DNA from: Nematopogon swammerdamellus
Lineage: Eukaryota; Arthropoda; Insecta; Lepidoptera; Adelidae
Direction: 5' to 3'
DNA length: 64,000 nt
Assembly: GCA_946902875.1 (NCBI GenBank)
Contig: OX336336.1
Span: 6,418,545 to 6,482,544, forward strand
Shown here: in pieces, positions 55,358 through 64,000 of the stretch
Numbering within the stretch: the first letter of the stretch is position 1
Layout: every line of letters begins with the position of its first letter
Program-made: the position numbers and the translations under genes
Notes under the pieces: model-generated
Seen by the model: only the letters and a program-made list of their open reading frames with translations
Database searches by the model: none
Told to the model about the DNA's origin: nothing

Positions 55358-57861
55358 CTAGCTGAGCCCGCGGCTCCGCTCGCGTGAAATTCGTATTCCA
55401 AAGAAGAATGTAAGTAACTAAGGGCGAGGCCGAAGAGCGAGCTGCGTTCAGGTAATCGATAAACCTTCTTAAAGAAAGTAACTAACTAAGGGCGAGGCCG
55501 AAGGCCGAGCTGCTTTCAGGTAAACGATAAACCTTTCTCAAATAAAGGAAGTAAGTAAGGGCGAGGCCGAAGGCCGAGCTGCGTTCAGGAAGACGATAAA
55601 CCTTCTGGAAGAAAGGAAGGAACTAAGTGCGAGGCCGAAGGCCGAGCTGCGTTCACGTAAACCAAAAACCCTCTTCCGCCTTCGGACCTCACCCTTAAAG
55701 ACTTCCTTTCTTCGATAGAATACGATATCGTTTACTCAATCCATTTATTTCATAAAAATAAAAAAGTAATATTAATAACTAAAGAATTAAACCTACCTAA
55801 CAAACATTAAAATAACTATCAAAACGGGCATTTTCAAATGTTCTTAGAGCACTTGCGGCATTACCCCGCTGGATGGCAAGGCTTACCCTTTGAATGCAGT
55901 ACATAAGCCCTTGATGGCGGGACACCAGTTGCGTCAACCAGCAGAGGCTCAAGCCTCTTTTGGCTTCACTGCTCCACGGACCGAGGGTTTCAACCGCAAA
56001 CGCAACAAATTCGAAATCTTGAATTATATTTCTATATTTGCTGCGTTTGAGGCTCTCCGCCCCAGCCTCGGCCGCGCCAGCCGCTCTTGAAGATGTCCTA
56101 ACGTGACTTGGAGCCAATGTGAGAACAAAAGTGGCGTCCCACATCAAAGAACTACCCTTAGTCCATGGCACTAAGGTGATAGCATCGGGCCTCTTGCCAT
56201 CCAGCCGGGAATAACCACGAGGTTCTAGGATGCACGGTATATTTGCCGTTAGAAGCGTGGACTTTATAATAAAATTTAAATTAAATTAACTCAATCTTAA
56301 TATTAATTAACTTTATTCGAGATGGTTTAGCTTCTTCCTGAACGCAGCTCGGCCTTCGGCCTCGCCCTTAGTTACTTGCTTTCTTCGAGATGGTTTATCA
56401 TTTGTCAGAACGAAGCTCGGCCTTCGGCCTCGCCTTAGTTACTTACTTTCTTCAAAAATGTTTACCTTCTTCCTGTACGCAGCTCGGCCTACGGCCTCGC
56501 CCTTAGTTACTTGCTTTCTTCGAGATGGTTTATGGTCTTCCCGAATAGAGCACGGCCTTCGGCCTCGCCCTTAGTTAATTACTTTCTTCAAGATGGTTTA
56601 GCTTCTTCCTGAACGCAGCTCGGCCTTCGGCATCGCCCTTAGTTACTTGCTTTCTTCGAGATGGTTTTTCAATTATCAGAACGTAGCTCGGCCTTCGGCC
56701 TCACCTTAGTTACTTACTTTCTTCAAGATGGTTTAGCTTCTTCCTGAACGCAGCTCGGCCTTCGGCCTCGCCTTAATTACTTACTTTCTTCAAGATGGTT
56801 TAGCTTCTTCCTGAACGCAGCTCGGCTTGCGGCCTCGCCTATAGTTACTTACTTTCTTCGAGAAGGTTTATGGTCTTCCAGAATAGAGCTCGGCCTTCGG
56901 CCTCGTCCTTAGTTACTTACTTTCTTCAAGAATGTCTTTCTTCTTCCTGAACTCAGCTCCGCCTTCCGCCTCGCCCTTAGTTACTTTCATCGAGAAAGAA
57001 TATCGTTTACGTGGCGCAGATCCGCCTTCAGGCCCGCCTTTAGTTACTTACTTTCTTTTTTTGAAATACGAATTTCACGCGAGCGAAGCCGCGGGCAACA
57101 GATATATAAATTTTATTGCACCAATGACAGCGACATAACTTCGACTTTCAATTATTATTTTTATTTATCAAACAATTTGTCACCGGCCAGCTCACGTCGA
57201 GATGACAGTTCTCCGTTGTCAACATGACATTTAAAATTGTTTTTTACCTTTACTTTTTATTACGTGATTTTTATTATATTTTTTAATTATTATGTTCATC
57301 CGGGATATACACTGTCACTATAAAAAGTTTCGTCAAATTCCGTTCAGTGGTTTTTGCGAGATGCGCGTACAAATAGAAATTTTTGCATTTACGATTTTAT
57401 GATAAGTATAGAAAGAATAGATATGTATAGACTATTGTGTTCAAGTTATAAAAAAGAAGAACTGTCATTTTCGTTGTATCTACTTATTTAATTTCGAATG
57501 AATATTTTATTCAAATTGTATTTGCTGCCAGTTCTCAAGATATAATTATGTACTTTGGACTACGTGATTTTAAACGCGCAATAATGTTTATAATTGTAAT
57601 TTTTTTTTTATTTTTGTAATTTTTTTTTACGTATTATGTTAACCCGGCATATAAACTGCCACTATACAAAGTTTCGTCTAATTCCGTTCGGTGGTTTTTG
57701 CGTGATGCGCGTACAGACAAACAAACAAACAAACAAACAAAAATTTTAAAAACTGTTCTAACATGTTCAGTATCTCATTTTAAGCCACCCTGGTTAGTTT
57801 TTTTCCGAATACATTCAATGTACAGACTTTCTTACCTCTACGATTTTATTATATGTATAGA
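55358..57861 (-). mobile_element. Helitron, right copy of the inverted pair
   Basis: On the minus strand: TC start at 57861-57860 (TCTATACATATAATAAAATC) after a host A, CTAG end at 55361-55358 before a host T. It is 63 bases shorter than the left copy, about one array unit. Single-base differences are sparse in the parts I compared. Arrays lie at about 55388-55690 and 56310-57060. A second 5'-like end lies at about 57412. It is inserted in the intron after the PAN exon. Confidence 0.9.
55797..56264 (-). CDS. captured C-terminal protein fragment in Helitron, right copy
   Basis: Same 124-codon frame as in the left copy (ATG at 56171, stop at 55797), with the frame again extending upstream to about 56264. 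The translation is identical to the left copy, with the same DGKRPD, LVPW, LMWDAT, ETLGPW and QRGNAAS motifs. Lack of any change over 124 codons fits recent duplication rather than proving selection. Function unknown. Confidence 0.7.
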   Translation of the reverse strand, partial: KSTLLTANIPCILEPRGYSRLDGKRPDAITLVPWTKGSSLMWDATFVLTLAPSHVRTSSRAAGAAEAGAESLKRSKYRNIIQDFEFVAFAVETLGPWSSEAKRGLSLCWLTQLVSRHQGLMYCIQRVSLAIQRGNAASALRTFENARFDSYFNVC

Positions 57862-58289
57862 TAAAATTGACAAGCAATATAACACACATGCAATGACACT
57901 CACCGAATTGCGCAGTCTTGTAAAAGCTGTACTGATGAAGTATGACTATGAGGAAACGGAAGTCATGCTTGCGGTCATGCAGTAATCTAAATTATACTAA
58001 AATATACAAAACGACATAAAGTGTGCTGATCATTTTAACTATTAATATAAAATTGTTAATAGAGAAATACTAACTATACTCAAACAAACACAAATCCATA
58101 TCAATTTCGTTCAATACATATATACCTGTACATTCCACGGAAGCACATACTACTTAATAATAGACGATGCATATTACTATTTTACTACTGAATGGCACTC
58201 ACCATATATATACATTAATTGCAGTTATATACTTACTTGCTTATCTATTTACATACTTACTAATTAATTGTATAGAATATACATACGAC
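57862..58289. other. flanking DNA between Helitron and LINE
   Basis: It includes a short frame at about 57894-57985, ending MTLTELRSLVKAVLMKYDYE ETEVMLAVMQ before a stop, which looks more protein-like than its surroundings but has no splice context that I can support. The rest is AT-rich. Confidence 0.35.
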
Positions 58290-60260
58290 ATATTATCACT
58301 AAAGGCAAAACTCTGTCACACATTTGAAATGAAAAAACAATTCCCTGATAGCGACGTTTTAAAAAAATGTATTGAGAAGTACAAGACAGCTATAGATATA
58401 ATGTCTTGGCAAAGTCGTAGAGATTGCATCGAGTCAAGGATTATGAATAGTAATAATCCTAAAAAAGAGATATGGCGAGTGATTAAAGATGAAACCAACA
58501 GAGGGCAGTGCAGGGAAGATGGTATTCATAAGCTTATAACCTCAGATGGAGATGAAGTTCCTATTGAAAACATTCCTGAATGTATGAACATGCACTTCCT
58601 GAATATCGGAAGTAAGCTAACAGCCCTGAATCCAGCTTCTCCAAGCAAAGCATTGTCCCTAATGGTAGACATTCCCAGTCTTGATGCCGACCAAACCTTT
58701 TGCCTACCCTATGTGACACCTGAAAAAATTTCAAAATTAATATGTGACAAATTATCTAAAAAAAGCAGTCTTGATATTTTTGAGTTGTCGGGAGAGTTGA
58801 TTGCCAAATGTTCAAATAGTTTGTCGCCATACATATCAGTATTGGTTAACCAAATGTTTGAAGAGGGTACCTATCCTAATGTACTAAAACAGACCCGTGT
58901 ATGTCCCATTTATAAAGGAGCCGGCGAAAGAGCTGACCCAAATAACTATAGACCTATAAGTTTAGTGCCAGCACTATCTAAAATCATAGAATCTGTTATA
59001 TCTGACTCTGTAATTAAGCATCTTGAGGATAATAAACTTCTTTCTCCCAACCAATACGCATACCGTAAAGATCACTCCACAAAATCAGCTGGCATGAAGC
59101 TGGTAGGAGAGATAATAAAAGGTATAGACAAGAGGAACAAGGTTGCAGGTATATTCTGCGACTTGTCGAAAGCATTCGATGTCGTAGACCACAACCTCCT
59201 CTTGCACAAATTGGAAAAATATGGTGTAAGTGATAAACCACATGAATTGCTAAAGTCATTTTTAACAGATCGAAGACAGGTCACTGAGGTCACTTTAAAA
59301 GGAAACAAAAAAAGTTCCGAGCCAGGTAAAATTAAAATGGGTATTCCACAGGGTTCTGCATTAGGTAATACATTATTTTTAGTATTTATTAATGACTTAG
59401 CCTTGATTAAAATAGATGGTGTTTTAATACTTTTTGCCGATGACACTAGTATAATAGTCTTTGCTGAATCCATGCATGAACTGGAAATAAAATTAAATAT
59501 AGTAGTAGGAAAAATATCGGAATGGTTTGCTGCGAACGGACTGATACTAAATACATCGAAGACCAACTATATGGTATTTTCCGGACGAAACTGTGGTCCC
59601 CGTGAGCTCTCTATTTCGAATTCATCCGGCTCTATTGGCTCCCAGTCATGTATACGATTTTTAGGGTTCTATATTGACCCAACTCTAAGTTGGAAAAGTC
59701 ACATAGACAAACTATGTGACAAGATGGCTAGAGGTATTTACGCACTAAGAGAGTTACGCCGCTTGATCAGTCCGGAGGCTTTGAGACAGTCTTACTATGC
59801 GTACGTACACTCATTACTGTCGTATGGTGTAATCCTGTGGGGTAACTCAACCGATGCTGAAAGAGTGCTAATACTGCAAAAACGAGCGATAAGGGTATTA
59901 GCCAGTGTACCGCGAACAACATCTTGTAGAGACTTTTTCAAATCCTTTGGTATATTAACGGTGTGCTCTCTATATATATATGAAGTAGTGGTATATGTAC
60001 GCAAAAACATGAATTCTTTTGAGTCAAATGGCGCAAGTCATAATTATAACACACGTAACTCAGAGCGTTTAAAATCTGTTGCGCATAAATCGGCGATGGC
60101 TGAAAAAGACCCTGACGTGATTGGACCCAAATTGTACGAAAATGTTCCTGATACAATAAAATCAATAAATAGTGACAATGTGTTCCAGAGTCAGCTGAAA
60201 ATATTTCTCTTAGACAATCCATTTTATAAGTTAAGTGAATTTTTTTCATACTGTAAATAA
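58167..60260 (+). CDS. LINE reverse transcriptase, intact but 5'-truncated
   Basis: The open frame is 697 codons. The retrotransposon part starts at about residue 44 (LSLKAKLCHTFE); residues 1-40 are hydrophobic and probably translate flanking DNA, so a start at Met55 is equally possible. Reverse transcriptase motifs are in order: the NYRPISLVPALSKIIE region, FCDLSKAFDVVDH (catalytic Asp332), GIPQGSALGNTLF (from 392), and FADD (423-426, with the two catalytic Asp). After these come the thumb region and a C-terminus with HNYNTRNSERL. It is of the jockey/CR1 type, similar to elements annotated as 'transposon BS' polymerase. The apurinic-type endonuclease and the first ORF are absent, so it cannot move alone, but the polymerase has no stop or frameshift. 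Confidence 0.9.
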   Translation: MHITILLLNGTHHIYTLIAVIYLLAYLFTYLLINCIEYTYDILSLKAKLCHTFEMKKQFPDSDVLKKCIEKYKTAIDIMSWQSRRDCIESRIMNSNNPKKEIWRVIKDETNRGQCREDGIHKLITSDGDEVPIENIPECMNMHFLNIGSKLTALNPASPSKALSLMVDIPSLDADQTFCLPYVTPEKISKLICDKLSKKSSLDIFELSGELIAKCSNSLSPYISVLVNQMFEEGTYPNVLKQTRVCPIYKGAGERADPNNYRPISLVPALSKIIESVISDSVIKHLEDNKLLSPNQYAYRKDHSTKSAGMKLVGEIIKGIDKRNKVAGIFCDLSKAFDVVDHNLLLHKLEKYGVSDKPHELLKSFLTDRRQVTEVTLKGNKKSSEPGKIKMGIPQGSALGNTLFLVFINDLALIKIDGVLILFADDTSIIVFAESMHELEIKLNIVVGKISEWFAANGLILNTSKTNYMVFSGRNCGPRELSISNSSGSIGSQSCIRFLGFYIDPTLSWKSHIDKLCDKMARGIYALRELRRLISPEALRQSYYAYVHSLLSYGVILWGNSTDAERVLILQKRAIRVLASVPRTTSCRDFFKSFGILTVCSLYIYEVVVYVRKNMNSFESNGASHNYNTRNSERLKSVAHKSAMAEKDPDVIGPKLYENVPDTIKSINSDNVFQSQLKIFLLDNPFYKLSEFFSYCK

Positions 60261-60638
60261 AAATTCTGCTGACTTTGATAATTCAAATTGTTTATATGCA
60301 TAAACACAAATTTTATTAATAACTTGACTGAACCCTATGTTCTTTGTTTTGTATTTTATTATCTTTTTTAATGAGTATATTTTTGACTTAGTATTTTTAA
60401 TTTTTTGCTTAGATATAGTATGTTATATTTAACATAATGAAAACTTAGTATGTAAGCTATATTTAAAAAAAGCTCTGTAAGGTTTCTTACCCGATTCTTC
60501 CTTATAGATTGCACTACTGAACGGGACATCATAAAAAATGATGACGAACCATACTGAATATGCATATGTCTCAATGTAATATTGTTATTGTTGTGTGTTC
60601 TTTATGGCGAAATAAATATCTGAATCTGAATCTGAATC
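58290..60638 (+). mobile_element. 5'-truncated non-LTR retrotransposon (jockey/CR1-like)
   Basis: It contains the reverse transcriptase ORF, a 3'UTR of about 380 bases, and an end with AATAAA at about 60611 followed by TGAATC units (60621-60638), the kind of short tandem 3' end used instead of poly-A by several of these elements. The 5' boundary is approximate. No target duplication could be identified. Confidence 0.8.
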
Positions 60639-60849
60639 ATATAACAAATACAAATACAATACATACATGTAATGTCACACGTGTGTACATATACATATTA
60701 AGAAAGAGAGGGAATGGGAAGAAGTGCCTAGTGCCTGATCTGTGGTGATCTGCCATTCTTTGACGGTCGCCGACAAATGGACCTAGCAACAGCAATTCGA
60801 TATTTGTGATGTGAAGATATTCATGAAAGTGAGGGTACTCAGAGAGTTG
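60639..60849. other. non-coding gap
   Basis: Nothing recognised. Confidence 0.3.
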
Positions 60850-61069
60850 TTAAATTTCATGTATAAATGACGGTTTAGTGTTGTGTTTATTAATGTGCAT
60901 AGACGACTTTTTGTGCTAGTAGATAGACTAGCAAACATTCATTGTAGTAAATATTTAAGTTAAATTTCATGTATCAATGACGGTTTAGTGTTGGGTTTAT
61001 TAATGTTGCATATACGACTTTTGTGCTTGTAGATAGTTTAACAAACATTCATTGTAGTAATGTATAAAT
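60850..61069. repeat. tandem duplication, 110 bp twice
   Basis: 'TTAAATTTCATGTATAAATG' ... 'CATTCATTGTAGTAAATATT' at 60850-60959 is repeated at 60960-61069 with few changes (TATAAATGACGG against TATCAATGACGG). Confidence 0.85.
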
Positions 61070-61099
61070 CTTTGTATAAACAATGTAACTATATAGGAA

Positions 61100-61225
61100 T
61101 AAATTAGTACTTATATATCTGTTGCTCATGAAGCAGCCGCAAGGCCAGTTTGGGCGATAGCTATTGCTTTTACATTGTAATGCAAAATATATAATAAACT
61201 TTTTGAACTTTGAACTTTAAAGACG
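61100..61225 (+). mobile_element. non-LTR element 3' tail
   Basis: Ends 'ATATATAATAAACTTTTTGA' ACTTTGAACTTT: a polyadenylation-like signal followed by TTTGAAC units, as at the end of a LINE. Confidence 0.45.
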
Positions 61226-61557
61226 CCCAATTTTGTTCAACGAAAAAATGGATGTAATATTTCGTTCTAAGCTTCAGGAAATTCCTTCAAATTGTTTCTA
61301 GGTCTGAGGAGTAGGCTATAGGAGCGTGTAGTCCCGACAGCCGGTAAAGTTATTCAAATCTAGCCTTCTCGAACAAGTCTTCTCCTCAGACTGGCTGGAC
61401 GGCAAGAACATTGCTGGACGGGATTAGTGAGCTGGCGCCGACTATAGATGCATGCACAATCATTGGTTTCCCTCTTACTAAGCATTTTATTTATGCGATC
61501 ATTTGCAGCTCCTACAGATCTGCATATTCGCTTAATTTTTGTGCGTGTATGTTTTGT
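61226..61557. other. non-coding, no gene seen
   Basis: Minus-strand frame of 93 codons at 61360-61641 has no domain. Nothing else recognised. Confidence 0.35.
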
Positions 61558-61770
61558 TAATGTAAACCAAAATGGGTGACTGTCCCGAGAGATCAATGGT
61601 GCAGTCGACAAAGCCAAAATCACCTCTCCTCGCGAAACCACGCTCAGTTAGGTGCTTAGGGGCTGTCTTGAATACACCCCACCCACTTGGTTAAATGATT
61701 TGGAAAACATCATAGAGAAATAATATAATACGCCTATGGGAAACACACTCGCCGGAAGACAGTTGCACAC
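61558..61770 (-). mobile_element. LINE 3' end, inverted and interrupted
   Basis: 'ATGTAAACCAAAATGGGTGA', 'AAAATCACCTCTCCTCGCGA', 'GCTCAGTTAGGTGC', then after a change 'ACACTCGCCGGAAGACAGTT' matches the polymerase segment of 63615-63925 on the opposite strand. Confidence 0.65.
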
Positions 61771-62092
61771 CTTAGCGATGCAATGTCATTATAAATCGCT
61801 TCTAAATTTGGTTCCCTGCATCCCACTGTTAATAGGTAGTAACATACGTGCAGCCAGAATATTACGTAGGTACGCGTTTATCAGTGATTTTTTAAAATTT
61901 AAACTGTCATGTGGTGGACTCACTTGCTAGCCTCACGATACGATACGTTTGTTCGTGCCAGCTACCTTGTGCGTAGGTACCTAAATATCTTCGCAGTCTA
62001 CCTCCGCGAGCTCTTCCTAAAGAACGAAACTTAAAGAGTAAGGTGACTTTCCTGTCTGGCATACACAGACGAAACTCAAAAGTAAAGATTAT
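61771..62092. other. non-coding gap
   Basis: Nothing recognised. Confidence 0.3.
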
Positions 62093-62500
62093 AAAAACCG
62101 ACCAAGCGCGAGTGATGCGGCAGTAAATGGTCAGTTTTCATTTATTATTTGTTATTGTACCTACATTAGAGTCGCACTAGCACGTATCTCAGTACCTATC
62201 ACACCATCTATCGGTGATCGATCATAATTTTGTCATTAAAATGTTTGGATAATTCGGTAGATTCGGCGCTCTTCTGGAAATTGTGATATTTGTATGGGGA
62301 CCCCCCTTAATTTTTAACTTTTTGTTTTTTTATTATTATTTGTTAGGATAACCGCCATAATAACACATATTCTGTGAAGATTACAACCGGTTACCTATTA
62401 CGGTCCCAAAGATACAGCCATTGGACGGACAGACGTACAGACAGACAGACAGATAGACATACACACCGACAGACAAACGGCGTAGGCTTCTGACAGACTC
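62093..62500 (+). repeat. family B repeat
   Basis: AAAACCGACCAAGCGCGAGT, AT-rich middle with 'CATAATAACACATATTCTGT', 'TACCTATTACGGTCCCAAAG', GACAGACAGACAGACAGATA near 62436 and 'GGCGTAGGCTTCTGACAG'. Confidence 0.7.
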
Positions 62501-62831
62501 CAATGAACCCTGTATCGCAGACAGATACAAGACCAATATTTCTCGCTTATCCGCCAGGAACATAACAACCCTTCCCACCGTTCCAATAGCACCGTATATC
62601 TCCGGGCATCGCGATAAAACGAGATATCCTACGCAGAAACTCTGTCCTATCGTACAGTGTACCCGGCAGTAATTAATGAACATAGAGCTTTAGAAAGAGA
62701 CAAGCCGGCTGTAGAGCGTCGTCCCTGTCGCACGAACTCGCACGTCTCCGTGCGACAGAGGCGACGCGCTACAACAGGATTATCTCTTTATAACGCTCGA
62801 TGATCATTACTTTATCATTTACGATATATTT
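62501..62831. other. non-coding, no gene seen
   Basis: 62700-62770 has 'GTCGTCCCTGTCGCACGAAC' and the partly complementary 'CGTGCGACAGAGGCGACGC', a loose hairpin. No gene. Confidence 0.35.
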
Positions 62832-62927
62832 GTACCGTGTGGGGTCGGTAGGTACTTAAAAAGAATAGCTCCACTGCATCTCTCCCCTTCGCATGTCGTA
62901 AAAGTCGACTAAGGGATAAGGAAATTC
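62832..62927 (-). repeat. dispersed repeat family A, end fragment
   Basis: 'GTACCGTGTGGGGTCGGTAG', GAATAGCTCCACTGCATCTC, 'GCATGTCGTAAAAGTCGACT' AAGGGATAAGG, broken by the following SINE. Confidence 0.65.
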
Positions 62928-63314
62928 GTCAGCCTCGGCAGCTCAGTGGTGCGGTCTGTCGACTGTTGTTAAGCAACGCTGAGCGCGGTCAGTACTTGGA
63001 TGGGTGACCGCCCGACCGTGGGAGGCTGACCTTGGTTCGGATTCCACGTTAAACTGTAGGTCCCTTCCCTTCTTACCTTACTAGGTGGTAGGGTTTATCC
63101 CGGACGGGTTGATACCACCGCACTGAGCGAAACGTCGGTCGAAACGGGTATGTAAATCGCGAGGTAAATCGTTCGTGTTTTCCGTCCAGTTCAGTGTAGC
63201 CGGCGCGAAATGAAGGGAAGCACTGACATGGCACCTAGTTGACCCGGTGTTATGGGCTGACATCACGGATGTTGCAGGTGATGTAGCCAACCGTGTCAGT
63301 TTCCATAAAATAAA
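62928..63314 (+). mobile_element. chimeric 5S/tRNA-type SINE
   Basis: GTCAGCCTCGGCAGCTCAGT, a slightly shortened link (TGTCGACTGTTGTTAAGCA), 5S core 'GAGCGCGGTCAGTACTTGGA' TGGGTGACCGCCCGACC, B-box-like GGTTCGGATTCC, full body and 'GTGTCAGTTTCCATAAAAT'. The CCGCCCGACC stretch is the closest of the four to 5S rRNA. Confidence 0.9.
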
Positions 63315-63614
63315 CCTTACTGCCGGGTGCTGTACAGTCTCGATAGCTAGTGGCTACCGCGGACCCCGGACGATGCAACCCAGCGATGCAATCTCTGATA
63401 AGTTGTAAGTGGTTGCGCTAAATATAGTGCTCGTTGTGGTTTATGGTCAACGAACCTAGATGACATGAATTTGTTAAGTGTTAACTGTTCACATGGGATA
63501 GCAAGTGGGAGATTATTATCAACACAAGACATAACAGATTGATACGCACACATTATGGTGATGCTAAATTGGTATTAATGGTATTAATTTTCTCCGATAA
63601 TCGGAGAAAATTTT
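63315..63614. other. non-coding, no gene seen
   Basis: 63583-63614 has the small hairpin 'ATTTTCTCCGATAATCGGAG' AAAAT. No gene. Confidence 0.4.
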
Positions 63615-63925
63615 GTTTTTTTTTGCAGCATAAACCAGTTGTCCTACCTAACGAACTATCTAAATCGGTTCTCTAAATCGTTCCTTTGTCGCACCGCTAG
63701 AGTGTGGAACTGTCTTCCGGCGAGTGTATTTCCTGAATCCTTTAACCTGGGTGTCTTCAAGCGTCGTATTAACGGGCTAGACAGCCTAGCAACAGTCCGC
63801 AAATCTGCTGGCATGGCACCTACTGAGCGTGGTTTCGCGAGGAGAGGTGATTTTGGCTCTGTCGACTGCACCATTGGTCTCTCGGCACAGCCACCCATGC
63901 TGGTTCACATAAAAAAAATTGTTTG
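63615..63925 (+). mobile_element. LINE 3' end with polymerase C-terminus
   Basis: A frame reads LSYLTNYLNRFSKSFLCRTA, then RVWNCLPASVFPESFNLGVF, then KRRINGLDSLATVRK: the RTARVWNCLPA..FP..FNL..FKRR C-terminus of insect non-LTR polymerases. The 3'UTR has 'AGGAGAGGTGATTTTGGCTC' and ends 'CATGCTGGTTCACATAAAAA'. 5'-truncated; sister copies at 19231 and 61558 are inverted. Confidence 0.8.
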
Positions 63926-64000
63926 GATAAATAAACTTACCTAATAAAAACTCAATTAAAAAAAAATGTCTAGGAATTAGCAAGAAATTGCACAGAAAGA

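Noticed and set aside
59072..59566. 164-codon minus-strand frame
   Set aside because: It is the shadow of the reverse transcriptase frame on the other strand.

Overview
The window looks like nuclear DNA of an insect, most likely a moth or butterfly (Lepidoptera). It is AT-rich, its coding exons are short and separated by very long introns, and it is crowded with repeats of lepidopteran character. These include Helitrons ending in CTAG before a host T with a GC-rich hairpin just upstream, tRNA- and 5S-derived SINEs, tails of non-LTR retrotransposons, and the abundant repeat that begins with 'CCGGCCAAGTGCGAGTCGGACTCG' and carries GACA runs. There is no operon, rRNA, functional tRNA or CRISPR.

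One host gene is well supported. It lies on the + strand and encodes a secreted or membrane protein with a PAN/apple-type domain. Three exons are visible: the 5'UTR plus signal peptide exon (15043-15160), a Cys-rich exon (15618-15750), and a third exon (55063-55153). They join in frame (phase 1, then phase 2, ending in phase 0). The intron between the second and third is about 39.3 kb and holds most of the window. The gene continues past 64000. Its promoter may be among the CpG-rich stretches near 9.1-10.1 kb. A possible small antisense gene (17938-18294) lies inside the long intron.

Layout. 1-15 kb: upstream DNA with an inverted repeat pair (1.25-1.87 kb), SINEs and CpG-rich blocks. 15-40 kb: start of the long intron, with fragments of Helitrons, LINEs and SINEs, a complete-looking hAT-type element with 8-bp target duplications, and hairpins. 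40-48 kb: a 130-bp near-perfect palindrome, three of the four 5S/tRNA chimeric SINE copies lie between 33 and 48 kb, and an in-frame minisatellite. 48.5-57.9 kb: two nearly identical 2.5-kb Helitrons in inverted orientation, each with the same 124-codon captured ORF, enclosing 4.3 kb that contains the third PAN exon. 57.9-64 kb: a 5'-truncated LINE with an intact reverse transcriptase, then further SINE and LINE tails.

Most of the mobile DNA is fragmentary. The best candidates for something unusual are the inverted Helitron pair with its captured coding fragment, the SINE whose 5S rRNA segment is embedded between tRNA-like A and B boxes, and the 90/66/57-bp minisatellite that stays open on both strands. 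Family names given from memory were not checked against any database.
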